DNA from: an uncultured Opitutaceae bacterium
GTDB lineage: Bacteria; Verrucomicrobiota; Verrucomicrobiia; Opitutales; Opitutaceae
NCBI GenBank assembly: GCA_937902925.1
Contig: CALFNN010000070.1
Location: 1 to 64,000, forward strand
Length of the DNA stretch: 64,000 nucleotides
Direction: 5' to 3'
The position numbers were made by a program, and so were the translations under genes. This document shows positions 9,097-17,830 of the stretch, piece after piece (positions within the stretch are counted from its first letter, which is position 1; the number at the start of each line of letters is the position of its first letter). The notes under the pieces are model-generated. The model was given only the letters and a program-made list of their open reading frames with translations. It was not told the origin of the DNA and did not search any database.

Positions 9097-9951
9097 ATGA
9101 GAGTCGCCCCGCTCCTCGTTTTCGCTTCTTCCCTGCTGGCGTGTGCCAGCCATGTCTTGGGCGCTGAGCCGGCCGGTGGAGCGTCGTTACCCGACGCTCC
9201 ACCTTTCGTGCTGCAGAATTCGCAGCTCCGCCCGCTGCCCCGCTCCGCCAACGGCCGCGACTACCTGCTCTATGTCGCCCTGCCCGCCGACTACGCGAGC
9301 TCGCCGGGCAAACGCTACCCGGTGGTCTACGTCTGCGACGGCTATTGGGATTTCGTCCTCTACAACGGATTCTACGGCAACCTGATTTACGACCGGGTGG
9401 CGCCTCCGTTCATCATCGTCGGCTTCGGCTACCCGGGAACGCACACGAACGCCGACTACGATGTTCTCCGCCGGCCGGACTACGCACCGCCACCCGAGGG
9501 CCACGCCGACGAGTTTCTCGGCGTCGTCGAGCACGAGATCATCCCTTTTGTCGAACGGGAATACCGCGTCGATCCCTCTTACCGGGTGCTGAGCGGTAAT
9601 TCGCTTGGCGGCACGTTCAGCCTCTACGCCATGCTCGCCCGGCCGGGATTATTCCAGGCGCACGTGGCCATCAGCCCGGCGGTCCCCAAGCCGCTCGCGG
9701 AACTCGAGGAAAAATTTGCCGCGAGCAAGGAGAAGCTGCCCGCTCGGCTCTTCCTGGCCGGCGGGGAAAAGGAGGCGCCGGATTTTCTGGAAAACATGAA
9801 GCGCTTCAACGAGCGGCTCGCCGGGCGCCACTATGCCGGCCTCGTCCTCCAGTGGCGGCTGATCGACGGCGAGAAACACACCGGCACGAAGGCCGAGGGC
9901 TACAGCCGCGGCCTGCGCTTCGCCTTCGCCCCGCTCGCGCCAAAAGAGTGA
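9097..9951 (+). CDS. Secreted esterase (enterochelin esterase / feruloyl esterase-like fold)
   Basis: A 284-residue protein with a signal peptide (MRVAPLLVFASSLLACASHVLGA). It has the putative-esterase fold: YPVVYVCDGYWDF, FIIVGFGYPG, a helix with EHEIIPFVEREYRVDP, and the nucleophile elbow SGNSLGG (Ser169). The C-terminal His is probably the one in GEKHTGTK. Homologues cleave ferulate, acetyl or siderophore esters; the polysaccharide neighbours favour a plant cell-wall ester. I start at ATG 9097, where the signal peptide begins; the frame is open 20 codons further up without signal character. It is divergent from the symporter operon and appears to be a single-gene unit. Confidence 0.8.
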   Translation: MRVAPLLVFASSLLACASHVLGAEPAGGASLPDAPPFVLQNSQLRPLPRSANGRDYLLYVALPADYASSPGKRYPVVYVCDGYWDFVLYNGFYGNLIYDRVAPPFIIVGFGYPGTHTNADYDVLRRPDYAPPPEGHADEFLGVVEHEIIPFVEREYRVDPSYRVLSGNSLGGTFSLYAMLARPGLFQAHVAISPAVPKPLAELEEKFAASKEKLPARLFLAGGEKEAPDFLENMKRFNERLAGRHYAGLVLQWRLIDGEKHTGTKAEGYSRGLRFAFAPLAPKE

Positions 9952-10149
9952 ATTGCGCCAACCGGCCGGCGGCGCTCCGGCGCCGGTGGGGCCTGCCTCC
10001 CGGGCGAGCCTGGGTTCCCGGCCGGCGATGGCTGCTTCACTTCGAACTCAGGGCGGCTCGGAGCCGTCCCTGCTCCCGGAAGCGCCCAAGCCGAATAGTT
10101 CCGCCGGGCAACCCAATGGGTTGCCATGCAGTCGGGCCAGTCGCCGCGC

Positions 10150-10992
10150 TCAGGCCACGGCGGCGTGCAGCCGCTGAAAGGTCCGCTGCGCCCGCTCGCC
10201 CGCCGTCTGGAATTTGCGCGCATCGATGCCCGCCTTCGCAAAATTGTCCGGCGTGAATTTCCAAAACCCTTCCTCGCCCGGCAGCCCGTAGCAGCGGTGC
10301 TCGGCGGAGCCGGCGGCGAGATTGAGCAGGTGGATGACCGGATTGTGCCGGTGCTCCGGATGATAGTGGTCGCGGATCGCGATCACCGTCTCGTGCGGCA
10401 GCCGCCAGTGCGTGAGAATCCGCTCGCCCGCCTGACAGTTGGTCACGCCCCACCATTTCTGCTCCCACGCATCCAGCTCCGTTTCGCCGCTCTCGGCAAA
10501 CGGCGGCGGCGCCGACTCGGCGGCAACCAAACGCTCGAGCGCCATCTTTCCAATCGAGCGCAGCAGACCGACCGTGTAACAGCCGCGCGGGTCCTCGCCC
10601 GCGAGTTCGGCGAGTTCCTCCATGATCACGGCGACGAACAGTGCGTTCTCCCGCAGCTTCCCGCCCGCCACGCCATACAACGCCAGGCGCTGATCGGTGA
10701 GCTGCGTTGCCGCCACGGCACCGACCAGCCGGTGCACTTCGCGGAACCCGATGCACGCCACCGCCTCCTCGATCGAACCGGCGGGTTCGGCCCGGGCGTA
10801 GGCCGCGCTGTTGGCCATCCGGATCAACCGGGCCACGAGGGCCGCGTCCTGTCGCAGCAGTGCGGTCACTTCACGGGCGTCGATCGCCGGGTTGCGAATC
10901 GCCTGGCCCAGCTCCACGAGCAGGCGCGGCGCGGCGGGCAGATCCTGCGCGACGCGGACAAAATCGGCATCTGAAATTTGAGCGGACACCAT
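10150..10992 (-). CDS. HDOD-domain signalling protein
   Basis: A 280-residue cytoplasmic protein. The HDOD domain (a catalytically inactive relative of HD phosphohydrolases) spans about residues 10-210. It includes LPAAPRLLVELGQAIRNP, LLRQDAALVARLIRMANSAAY, the helix SIEEAVACIGFREVHRLV and the region around GLLRSIGKMAL. HDOD proteins act as adaptors in regulation of motility, stress or c-di-GMP signalling. The start at ATG 10992 is supported by an AAGGAG Shine-Dalgarno motif about 7 nt upstream; the longer reading from 11049 lacks one. No partner gene is adjacent. Confidence 0.85.
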   Translation of the reverse strand: MVSAQISDADFVRVAQDLPAAPRLLVELGQAIRNPAIDAREVTALLRQDAALVARLIRMANSAAYARAEPAGSIEEAVACIGFREVHRLVGAVAATQLTDQRLALYGVAGGKLRENALFVAVIMEELAELAGEDPRGCYTVGLLRSIGKMALERLVAAESAPPPFAESGETELDAWEQKWWGVTNCQAGERILTHWRLPHETVIAIRDHYHPEHRHNPVIHLLNLAAGSAEHRCYGLPGEEGFWKFTPDNFAKAGIDARKFQTAGERAQRTFQRLHAAVA

Positions 10993-11146
10993 ATGCTCAC
11001 TCCTTCGGCGCAGCGGCCACCGGAGTTTAGCCGATTCGACATCTCCCACGGCCAGGTGAGGACCGAGCCGGGCAGCGTCGCGGCGTCACCCCCCGGCGCG
11101 CAAGGCCGGGGTCCGGGCGCTGCGGCCCGGCTGCGAAGGCCGGTGC

Positions 11147-11629
11147 TCAGTTCCAGTAGCCGTCGTAAAAGACGTAGTCGTTCGTTGCGTCACGATGCTC
11201 CCACCGCGGCGGCATCCAGGTGGCATCAGGCCGCGGCGGCACCTCCCAGTGACCGGCGATCCACAGGTAGTGGTCGTCGCGCCAGGCCCAATAACCCGCA
11301 ACCCATTTGTGCGCAGAGGAAGGCTGCGGCGGCACGACCTCGGCCGGGACCACGGGCGGCGCCTGCGTGACGACCACGGTGTTTGGCGCGACCGGGGTGG
11401 CCGTGGTCGCAACGGGCACCCGGGCGGTGGCGGGCGCGGTGGTGACGGTGGTGGTCGTGGTGGTGTTGGCGGCGACCGGCCCGGCCGGCGGCGGTGCCGC
11501 CACGACATGGGACTCGGGCTCGGACACGCAGCCGGCGACCATCGCCGCGGCCCCGAGAATGACGACCAGCGATGCGGCGCGCGAATGTTCACGCCGGGAA
11601 CTCGATGCAACGCGAGGTGGAGTTTTCAT
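11147..11629 (-). CDS. YXWGXW-repeat lipoprotein with Thr/Val/Ala-rich linker
   Basis: A 160-residue predicted lipoprotein. The signal sequence is ARG-rich at its start (MKTPPRVASSSRREHSR) and ends in MVAGC. A long low-complexity linker of Thr, Val, Ala and Pro (about residues 50-105) precedes one repeat module: HKWVAGYWAWRDDHYLW, IAGHWEVPPRP, WMPPRWEHRD and a final FYDGYWN. It is related to the genes at 2723 and 16786. The start at 11629 is chosen because the signal sequence begins there; the open frame runs to 11896 without signal character and would overlap the divergent VOC gene. Function unknown; anchoring in the envelope is predicted. Confidence 0.8.
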   Translation of the reverse strand: MKTPPRVASSSRREHSRAASLVVILGAAAMVAGCVSEPESHVVAAPPPAGPVAANTTTTTTVTTAPATARVPVATTATPVAPNTVVVTQAPPVVPAEVVPPQPSSAHKWVAGYWAWRDDHYLWIAGHWEVPPRPDATWMPPRWEHRDATNDYVFYDGYWN

Positions 11630-11795
11630 CCTGCCATAGTGGCAGACCGGGGCGAAAGGTTTCCGCCCGACGCCGGACTTTTCCGGAGTAACCGCCCCAT
11701 TTTCGCCGACCCGGCACCTACCTCCGCCGGACACCACCCGGCGATCGCGGCAAAATTTCCGTGCCGAACGGCGCCGACAATGCCACAGGTCTGCC

Positions 11796-12218
11796 ATGCC
11801 CCGACCGCGAAAAAAGTCGCTTTCCTCCGCCCGCGCCGCGATCCCCGTCCGCGCCCTCGACTTCGTGATGTATAACACGAAGGACATCCGCCGCACCCGC
11901 GCGTTCTACCAAAAACTTTTCGGTTTCAAGCGCGGCCACGAGTGGAACGACTTCTGGTCCGAATTCGCCACCGCGCCGCTTACGCTCTGCCTGAACGGCC
12001 CCTCGCGCTCCGCCGACCCGAAATGGAACTGGCAGGGTCCAGCCTGCGTCGCCCTGGCGGTGGACCACGTGCCGACCGCGATTGCCCAATGCCGGAGACG
12101 CCGCGTCAAGATCCTGATCGAGCCCGTCGAGACCCGCGTGTGCTGGATGGCGTGGATCGCCGACCCCGCCGGCAACCGGATCTGCCTGCATTCGCGCAAG
12201 GACGGGACCGCCGGCTGA
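11796..12218 (+). CDS. VOC-family (glyoxalase-like) protein
   Basis: A 140-residue protein with one VOC/glyoxalase-type paired beta-alpha-beta unit: VRALDFVMYNTKDIRRTRAF, YQKLFGF, and a C-terminal WMAWIADPAGNRICLHS. The second half shows the usual Asp-Pro-x-Gly-Asn ending. Members include metal-dependent lyases, dioxygenases and antibiotic-binding proteins. The first metal-ligand position here is not an obvious His, so catalytic activity is uncertain. It is divergent from the YXWGXW gene with a gap of about 166 bp. The N-terminal basic segment (MPRPRKKS) may be an annotation overshoot. Confidence 0.8.
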   Translation: MPRPRKKSLSSARAAIPVRALDFVMYNTKDIRRTRAFYQKLFGFKRGHEWNDFWSEFATAPLTLCLNGPSRSADPKWNWQGPACVALAVDHVPTAIAQCRRRRVKILIEPVETRVCWMAWIADPAGNRICLHSRKDGTAG

Positions 12219-12266
12219 GCCCGCGTCCCGGTTCCCGTTTCGGTCCCCAACGCCGTCGCCTCATCC

Positions 12267-13811
12267 TCAAACCAGGATCGTCGCGCGTTCGGTTCGCCCG
12301 GGCTTTCGGGCGGAACGCGGCGTGGCTTCCGGGCCGGCGGTCAACGACGCCTTCGGCCCGTTCACCGTCTGGGCGGCAGGCGCTGCCTCCTCGCTGCGGC
12401 CCAGCTCCGCGATTTCCCGCTCCATCTGTCGCACGGAACCGGCGATGTCCCGCGCGGCGGCCGGCGTCTCCCGGGCCAGTGAATCCAACTGGTCGAGCGC
12501 GTCGTTCAAGCCGGCCAGCTGTCCGCGGGTATTGTCGATCTGCCCGCCGATATCCGTAAACACCGCGGCGAACCCGGCCTGCTCGCTGACCCGGGTGGTC
12601 TCGACCCGGCCGCCGAGCTGGGCGACATGCAACGCCAGGATATGCCGGCCCAGATCGCGTGAAGTCGGGTTGAGCTCGCGCGTGCTGTCCTCGAGTTCAT
12701 GCAACGCGGTGCTCGCCCGTTCCAGCGAGCGATCGAACGCCTGGTGCAAGAGGCCGATCAGCCGGTGATGCGACCGGTCCTTTTCCGCCGGCGCGGTCGC
12801 GGTCAGCAATTCGTGGACATACGCCAGCAGCATCTCGATCTGCAGGCGTCCCGCGGCGAGGTTGAAGATCACGGAGCGCAGGCGCTTCGAAACGCCCTGA
12901 ATGCCGGAGGTGAGCACGCGCACCACGCCCGCAACATCCGATGACGCGTCGCCCATGTGGTGCGAGATGACGCCAAGGCTCTGGCCTTCACCGCCCAGCC
13001 GCGCCGAGGCGAGCGCCACGTTCATCGCCGCCAGCCGGAGTTCCATCGTCAGGTTGTCGACGAAGCCCGCCTTGCTCGCGAGCGTCTGCTGCAGCGCCAC
13101 GAATTCGTCGAGCCGCGCATACAGCCGGCTGAGCGACGCATACGCCTGCGTCCCGTGTCGATAGAGCGACCGCAGCCGTTGCCGCGCAGGATCGTCGTTT
13201 CCGCGCAGCTCCGCGCCGGCGGGCAGGGGGCGCACGACCGCTCCGCCTGTGCGGCCGAGCACGGCGTCGCGATTTTTCAGCTCGTCGCACAGCAACACCC
13301 GCATGAACTCGTCGTAGTCGGCAAAACCGCGCGCCCGGACGGCCGCCCTCAGCAGCGCCGCCGCCGCATCCATGCCCGTCTTCTCGTCCGCGCCAGCCTC
13401 CCGCTGCCGGCGCTCCTCCGCCAGCATCGCGGCGTAGACCTCGGTGAGCTCATCGCGCCACTGGCCGGTGGGCTTGAAGCGAATCGAGAGATAGCCGTCC
13501 GCCGCCGGGGCGAACAAGGCCACGACCCAGTAGTTGCAGCCGTCCTTCGCGAGGTTCTTCACCATCGCCACCGAGCGGCGCGACTGCTCGAGGTAGTCCC
13601 ACACCAACCGGAACGCCGCGCGGGGCATGTCCGGATGACGCACGAGATTGTGCGGGCTGCCGATCAGCTCGTCCGGGCGGTAGGCGCTGACGCGCACGAA
13701 AACCCCGTTGCCGGCGGTGATGATGCCGCGGGTATCCGTGGTGGAAAAAAACATCTCGTCGGCGCGAAATTCGCGTTCGACATCGCGCGGTGTGACGGCG
13801 GGGGACTTCAT
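12267..13811 (-). CDS. Aer-like PAS protein with degenerate chemoreceptor signalling region
   Basis: A 514-residue soluble protein. Residues about 15-115 form an Aer-type PAS domain: FFSTTDTRGIITAGN, VSAYRPDELIGSPHNLVRHP, DMPRAAF and VKNLAKDGCNYWV. The rest is predominantly helical. A stretch LAAMNVALASARLGGEGQ aligns by eye with the hairpin tip of methyl-accepting proteins (LLALNAAIEAARAGEQG), but the following GRGFAVVA block is replaced by SLGVISHHM. There are no transmembrane or HAMP segments. Aer-like proteins sense redox or energy state through a PAS-bound flavin. Here coupling to CheA/CheW may be lost. The start at 13811 removes an unrelated upstream extension. Confidence 0.75.
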   Translation of the reverse strand: MKSPAVTPRDVEREFRADEMFFSTTDTRGIITAGNGVFVRVSAYRPDELIGSPHNLVRHPDMPRAAFRLVWDYLEQSRRSVAMVKNLAKDGCNYWVVALFAPAADGYLSIRFKPTGQWRDELTEVYAAMLAEERRQREAGADEKTGMDAAAALLRAAVRARGFADYDEFMRVLLCDELKNRDAVLGRTGGAVVRPLPAGAELRGNDDPARQRLRSLYRHGTQAYASLSRLYARLDEFVALQQTLASKAGFVDNLTMELRLAAMNVALASARLGGEGQSLGVISHHMGDASSDVAGVVRVLTSGIQGVSKRLRSVIFNLAAGRLQIEMLLAYVHELLTATAPAEKDRSHHRLIGLLHQAFDRSLERASTALHELEDSTRELNPTSRDLGRHILALHVAQLGGRVETTRVSEQAGFAAVFTDIGGQIDNTRGQLAGLNDALDQLDSLARETPAAARDIAGSVRQMEREIAELGRSEEAAPAAQTVNGPKASLTAGPEATPRSARKPGRTERATILV

Positions 13812-14028
13812 CAAAGGAGTTATTCTTCGTTCGTCCTGTCCGGCCCGCCGGTTGAGCGAATTTGCTACGCGTTTATTGGTATGCGTTTTCCTTATTTGAC
13901 AGGAATGCTGGCAGGCTCCCCCGGGCTCCACGGACAAGCAGCGGGAAATCCGGCGTCCCTTCATCCCACCAAGAAGGGAGGCCTTTCCGGGTTGGCCCGC
14001 GCGAGCCCGGCCTCCATGATGCCGTGAC

Positions 14029-15150
14029 ATGCCCGCCCCGCCTTCCGCCGCGACGCGACTCGACGCCCTCGATGCGATGCGCGGCTACGCCATTCTTGGC
14101 GTCGTGCTGGTGCATACCAGCCAGTGGACTAAGCCGGCCGCCAGCTGGGCGGTCCAATTTTGTGCGGATGGGGCGCGGGGCGTGCAGCTTTTTTTCGTCG
14201 CAAGCGCGTTCGCACTCTTTCTGTCGCATGAACGGCGCCGCGAACGGGAGCGCCGGCCGGTCACCGTTTTTTTCATCCGGCGGTTCTTTCGCGTCGCTCC
14301 GATGTTTTATGCCGGGCTCGGCTACTTCCTGCTGCTGGTCGGGCTGCGGCCGCAATACTGGGCGCCGCGAGGCCTGACGAAGCTGGCAGTGGCCCTGACC
14401 GCGTTGTTTCTCCACGGCTGGCACCCGGAGACGATCAACGCGCTCGTGCCCGGGGGCTGGTCGATCGCCGCCGAGGCGATGTTCTATCTGTTGTTGCCGC
14501 TGCTGTTTCGGCTCGTGACCAGTCGCACGGGCGCGCTGGCGTTTCTGGCCCTGGCCATTGCGTTGGGTCCGGCGATGGACCGGTGGCTGGCACCTTCGCT
14601 CATGCCGGTCTATCCGGAAGGCTTCGAGTATCTCGCCGATAACTTCCGGACGTTTTGGATCTTTGGCCAGCTGCCGGTCTTCGCCCTCGGCATCGTGATG
14701 TATTTTCTCCTGCGCGACCGGTTGACGCAAGTCGACCGCCGGCGGGGCCTCGGCTGCTTCGCCTGCGCCGCCGTGTTGGGGACGGCACTGCTCTGCCATT
14801 CACATCCGCCCGACCCGCCATCGTTCTCCGTCACGATTCTTTTTGGCGTCGCCTTCCTGTTCTTCGGCCTGGCACTGCACCTCACGCGCTCTCCGCTCTG
14901 GGTCAACGGCCCGGTCGTCTTCCTGGGTCAGGTCAGTTACAGCCTCTACTTCGTGCACTTCGCGGTCTTCTACTTTGTTTCGCGCCACTGGCCGGGCGGC
15001 CTGCCGCTGACGGGGGTCTGGGCGCTGCCGCTTGCGTTCCTCCTCGTGTTGGCGGTCGCCACGGGCATCGCGTTCCTCACCTACCGGTGCGTCGAGCTTC
15101 CCGGCACTGCGCTGGGCCGGAAACTCGTGGCCCGCGTCGAGGGGCGCTGA
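14029..15150 (+). CDS. Membrane acyltransferase, acyltransferase-3 (OafA/YrhL) family
   Basis: A 373-residue polytopic membrane protein. It starts with the family hallmark RLDALDAMRGYAILGVVLVH, in which the His near residue 29 is the conserved candidate catalytic residue. FFIRRFFRVAPMFY follows, then about ten hydrophobic segments. PGGWSIAAEAMFYLLLP is the conserved middle block and LGQVSYSLYFVHFAVFY the C-terminal one. Such proteins O-acylate surface glycans, exopolysaccharide or antibiotics at the membrane. No glycan-biosynthesis neighbour identifies the acceptor. Divergent from the PAS gene with about 217 bp between. Confidence 0.88.
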   Translation: MPAPPSAATRLDALDAMRGYAILGVVLVHTSQWTKPAASWAVQFCADGARGVQLFFVASAFALFLSHERRRERERRPVTVFFIRRFFRVAPMFYAGLGYFLLLVGLRPQYWAPRGLTKLAVALTALFLHGWHPETINALVPGGWSIAAEAMFYLLLPLLFRLVTSRTGALAFLALAIALGPAMDRWLAPSLMPVYPEGFEYLADNFRTFWIFGQLPVFALGIVMYFLLRDRLTQVDRRRGLGCFACAAVLGTALLCHSHPPDPPSFSVTILFGVAFLFFGLALHLTRSPLWVNGPVVFLGQVSYSLYFVHFAVFYFVSRHWPGGLPLTGVWALPLAFLLVLAVATGIAFLTYRCVELPGTALGRKLVARVEGR

Positions 15151-15229
15151 TTCCCGCAGGTCCCGGGGATGGACGTTTCCTGATTTGCCAACCCGCGCGG
15201 CGGGGCGTTGCCTCGTCGGCAAAAACTCC

Positions 15230-16630
15230 ATGCCACGCACCTTGATCAAAGACGCCCTCGCCGCCACCGCGCCGACGGACGCCATCCTCCTCCAGGGCTG
15301 GGTTCGCACCCGCCGCGACGCGAAGGCGTTTTCCTTCATCGAACTCAACGACGGTTCCTGCCTCAAGGGCATCCAGGTCATCGCCGACGCCGCGCTTCCG
15401 AATTATGCGACCGAAATCGCCCGGGCTCACACCGGTGCCTCGCTCGAAGTGCGCGGGAAGCTCGTCGAGTCCAAGGGTCAGGGCCAGAAATGGGAGGTCG
15501 TCGCGCAATCGTTCACCGTGCTCGGCGAGGCCGATGCGACCTATCCCCTCCAGAAAAAGGGCCACACGCTCGAGTTTCTCCGCGAGATCGCGCACCTGCG
15601 GCCGCGCTCGAATCTCTTCGGCGCCGTCTTCCGCGTCCGCAGCCGGCTCGCCTACGCCGTGCACCGGTTCTTCCAGGAAAAAGATTTCATCTACGTCCAC
15701 ACGCCCATCGTGACCGTGAGCGACGCCGAGGGCGCGGGCGACATGTTTCGCGTGACGACGCTCGACGTCGGCGCGCCGCCGCGCGACGAGCATGGTGCCG
15801 TCGACAACGCGAAGGACTTCTTCGGCAAGAAGACCTTCCTCACCGTCAGCGGCCAGCTCGAGGCGGAGATCTTCGCCACCGCGCTGTCCAACGTCTACAC
15901 GTTTGGCCCGACCTTCCGCGCCGAGAACTCCAACACCTCGCGCCACGCCGCCGAGTTCTGGATGATCGAGCCCGAGGTGGCGTTTTGCGATCTCGCGGGA
16001 GACATGACGCTCGCCGAGGAATTCGTGAAATATCTCATCCGCGACGCGAAGGAGCACTGCGCCGCCGACCTCGAGTTCTTCGGCAAGTTCGTCGACAAGG
16101 AGCTGGCGGCGCGGCTCGACTTCGTGCTCGAGAAACCGTTCGTCCGCTGCAGCTATACCGAGGCGGTCGAAATCCTGACGAAATCAGGCAAAGCTTGGGA
16201 GCATGCGGTGTCGTGGGGTTCGAACCTCCAGGCGGAACACGAGCGCTTTCTCACCGAGGAGCACTTCAAATGCCCCGTCACCGTCTACAACTATCCGCGG
16301 GCGATCAAGGCGTTCTACATGCGCAAGACCGACGGCTGCGCGCCCGACCGCCAGACGGTCGCCGCGATGGACCTGCTTGTGCCCGGCATCGGTGAAATCA
16401 TCGGCGGCAGCCAGCGCGAGGAGCGGCTCGCCGAGTTGCGCGAAGGCATGGCGCTGCACCAGCTCGACGAGAAATCCTACTCGTGGTATCTCGACCTCCG
16501 TCGCTACGGCAGCGTGCCGCACGCGGGCTTCGGACTCGGGTTCGAACGCATGCTCATGTTCGTCACCGGCGTCGGCAATATCCGGGACGTGATCCCGTTC
16601 GCCCGCACGCCGGGTAGCGCCGAGTTCTGA
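15230..16630 (+). CDS. asnS: Asparagine--tRNA ligase
   Basis: A 466-residue protein, the same length as the E. coli enzyme. The N-terminal OB-fold anticodon domain is seen in [22 protein letters not shown]. The class II catalytic core includes motif 2 ([21 protein letters not shown]) and motif 3 ([15 protein letters not shown]). [11 protein letters not shown] is the expected C-terminal end. It charges tRNA-Asn with asparagine in the cytoplasm. The start at ATG 15230 matches the family N-terminus; the open frame upstream to 15032 is an off-frame shadow of the acyltransferase gene. Housekeeping gene, followed by a large hairpin. Confidence 0.97.
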   Translation: MPRTLIKDALAATAPTDAILLQGWVRTRRDAKAFSFIELNDGSCLKGIQVIADAALPNYATEIARAHTGASLEVRGKLVESKGQGQKWEVVAQSFTVLGEADATYPLQKKGHTLEFLREIAHLRPRSNLFGAVFRVRSRLAYAVHRFFQEKDFIYVHTPIVTVSDAEGAGDMFRVTTLDVGAPPRDEHGAVDNAKDFFGKKTFLTVSGQLEAEIFATALSNVYTFGPTFRAENSNTSRHAAEFWMIEPEVAFCDLAGDMTLAEEFVKYLIRDAKEHCAADLEFFGKFVDKELAARLDFVLEKPFVRCSYTEAVEILTKSGKAWEHAVSWGSNLQAEHERFLTEEHFKCPVTVYNYPRAIKAFYMRKTDGCAPDRQTVAAMDLLVPGIGEIIGGSQREERLAELREGMALHQLDEKSYSWYLDLRRYGSVPHAGFGLGFERMLMFVTGVGNIRDVIPFARTPGSAEF

Positions 16631-16657
16631 CGAACCCGGCGAGAAGCTCCAAATCCC

Positions 16658-16769
16658 AAGCTCCAACCTCCAAATAATTTTCAAACTTCCAGACGCCGGC
16701 TCACGCATTGGCCGGCAGGTCCGGGAGTCTGGACCTTGGAGTTTCTCGGAACCTTGGAGGTTGGTGCTT
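16658..16769. repeat. Large nested imperfect inverted repeat downstream of asnS
   Basis: The outer arms 16658-16673 (aagctccaacctccaa) and 16754-16769 (ttggaggttggtgctt) are reverse complements with one mismatch. Inside, aaact at 16683 pairs with agttt at 16740, tccagac at 16688 pairs with gtctgga at 16727, and gccggc at 16695 pairs with gccggc at 16711. Together they can form one long interrupted hairpin between two convergent genes. It could serve as a bidirectional terminator or be a dispersed repeat of the REP/MITE kind. Confidence 0.65.
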
Positions 16770-16785
16770 CCGCGTCGCGTCGCGG

Positions 16786-17778
16786 CTACCGCCACACGCC
16801 CTCGACGAACACGTAGGTGCCGCCGCGGTTCTCCCAGCGCGGCTCGATCCACTCCCGATGGCCGCGCGGCGGGACTTCCCAGTGTCCGGACAGCCAGACA
16901 TAACCGTGGCCATCGTTCCGCCAATAGCCGCTGATCCACACGGCGTCGCGGGAAGGCCGATGGCGCTCGTCGATGCGTTCACGCCGCGGCGGCGGCGGAC
17001 CCTCGCGAATCACCATCATTGCACGCGGCGGCGGCGGCGCGCCCACGGACACGCCCAGCGAGATGCCCGAGCCGCCGATATCGCGCCAGAAACCCTGCAC
17101 AAGAACGTAACCGTTGGACCGGTGCTCCCAATGCGGATCGACCCAGGCCGCGTGTTCGCGGGGCGGCAACTCCCAGTGCCCGCCGATCCAGACGTGCCGG
17201 CCAGCCCGCACTCCCCAGTAACCGGCGATCCAGACGTGCCGTGGCGACGGCCGCTCGACGATCACTTCCTGCACCGGCGGTGGCGGTGCCTCCATCACCA
17301 CCACTTCCTGCGGCACCGGCGCCGCCATCGGCGCGGGCGTCGCGACGGCGACCGGCATCGCGGGCGCAGCGGCACCCGCCGCCTGCCAGTAGCCGCTGGC
17401 CAGCACGTAACCGTTGCTCCTCTGTTCCCAGTGCGGCTCCACCCACGTCAGATTTGCGCTCGGCGGCAGTTCCCAATGGCTCGCCACCCACACGTAGTTG
17501 CCGTCCTGCCAGCGCCAGTGGCCCGGAATCCAGGCGTGTTGCGATGACGGCCGCTCCTCGACCATCTCCTGGCCGGCGGCGGGTTGCAGCGGGGCCTTGA
17601 TAACGGCGGCGGCCGGTAGCGTCGACGCGTCGGGCACCGTCGGCGCATCGGGCACAGCCGGCGTTTGGGCCGCCGCGCCGGGGATCGAGACGGCAAAGGC
17701 GAGGCTCAGGCTCGCGAGCTGGACCGCGGTCGATGCGACGCGCGGCAGGGAGCACCGGGAAATCAGGTTCGGGATCAT
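16786..17778 (-). CDS. Exported protein with three YXWGXW modules
   Basis: A 330-residue protein with a signal peptide (about residues 1-37, ending GAAAQ) and no lipobox Cys, so it is probably periplasmic or surface-exposed rather than a lipoprotein. Three modules of about 50 residues lie at 81-131, 181-231 and 279-330. Each reads W-x-x-G-[HY]-W, then WxxxHWExPP, then W[VI][ED]P[HR]WE and a closing G[YFV]W. Pro/Ala-rich linkers separate them. The modules are more alike within this gene than to the single-module paralogues (for example HWELPP and EQRSNGYVL or EHRSNGYVL in modules 1 and 2), which points to internal duplication. Function of the family is unknown. Confidence 0.8.
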   Translation of the reverse strand: MIPNLISRCSLPRVASTAVQLASLSLAFAVSIPGAAAQTPAVPDAPTVPDASTLPAAAVIKAPLQPAAGQEMVEERPSSQHAWIPGHWRWQDGNYVWVASHWELPPSANLTWVEPHWEQRSNGYVLASGYWQAAGAAAPAMPVAVATPAPMAAPVPQEVVVMEAPPPPVQEVIVERPSPRHVWIAGYWGVRAGRHVWIGGHWELPPREHAAWVDPHWEHRSNGYVLVQGFWRDIGGSGISLGVSVGAPPPPRAMMVIREGPPPPRRERIDERHRPSRDAVWISGYWRNDGHGYVWLSGHWEVPPRGHREWIEPRWENRGGTYVFVEGVWR

Positions 17779-17830
17779 GGGCGCTTAGACGCCTGAAGCC
17801 CGCAGATGTTTCGCCGGCCCCGGCCTGTCG

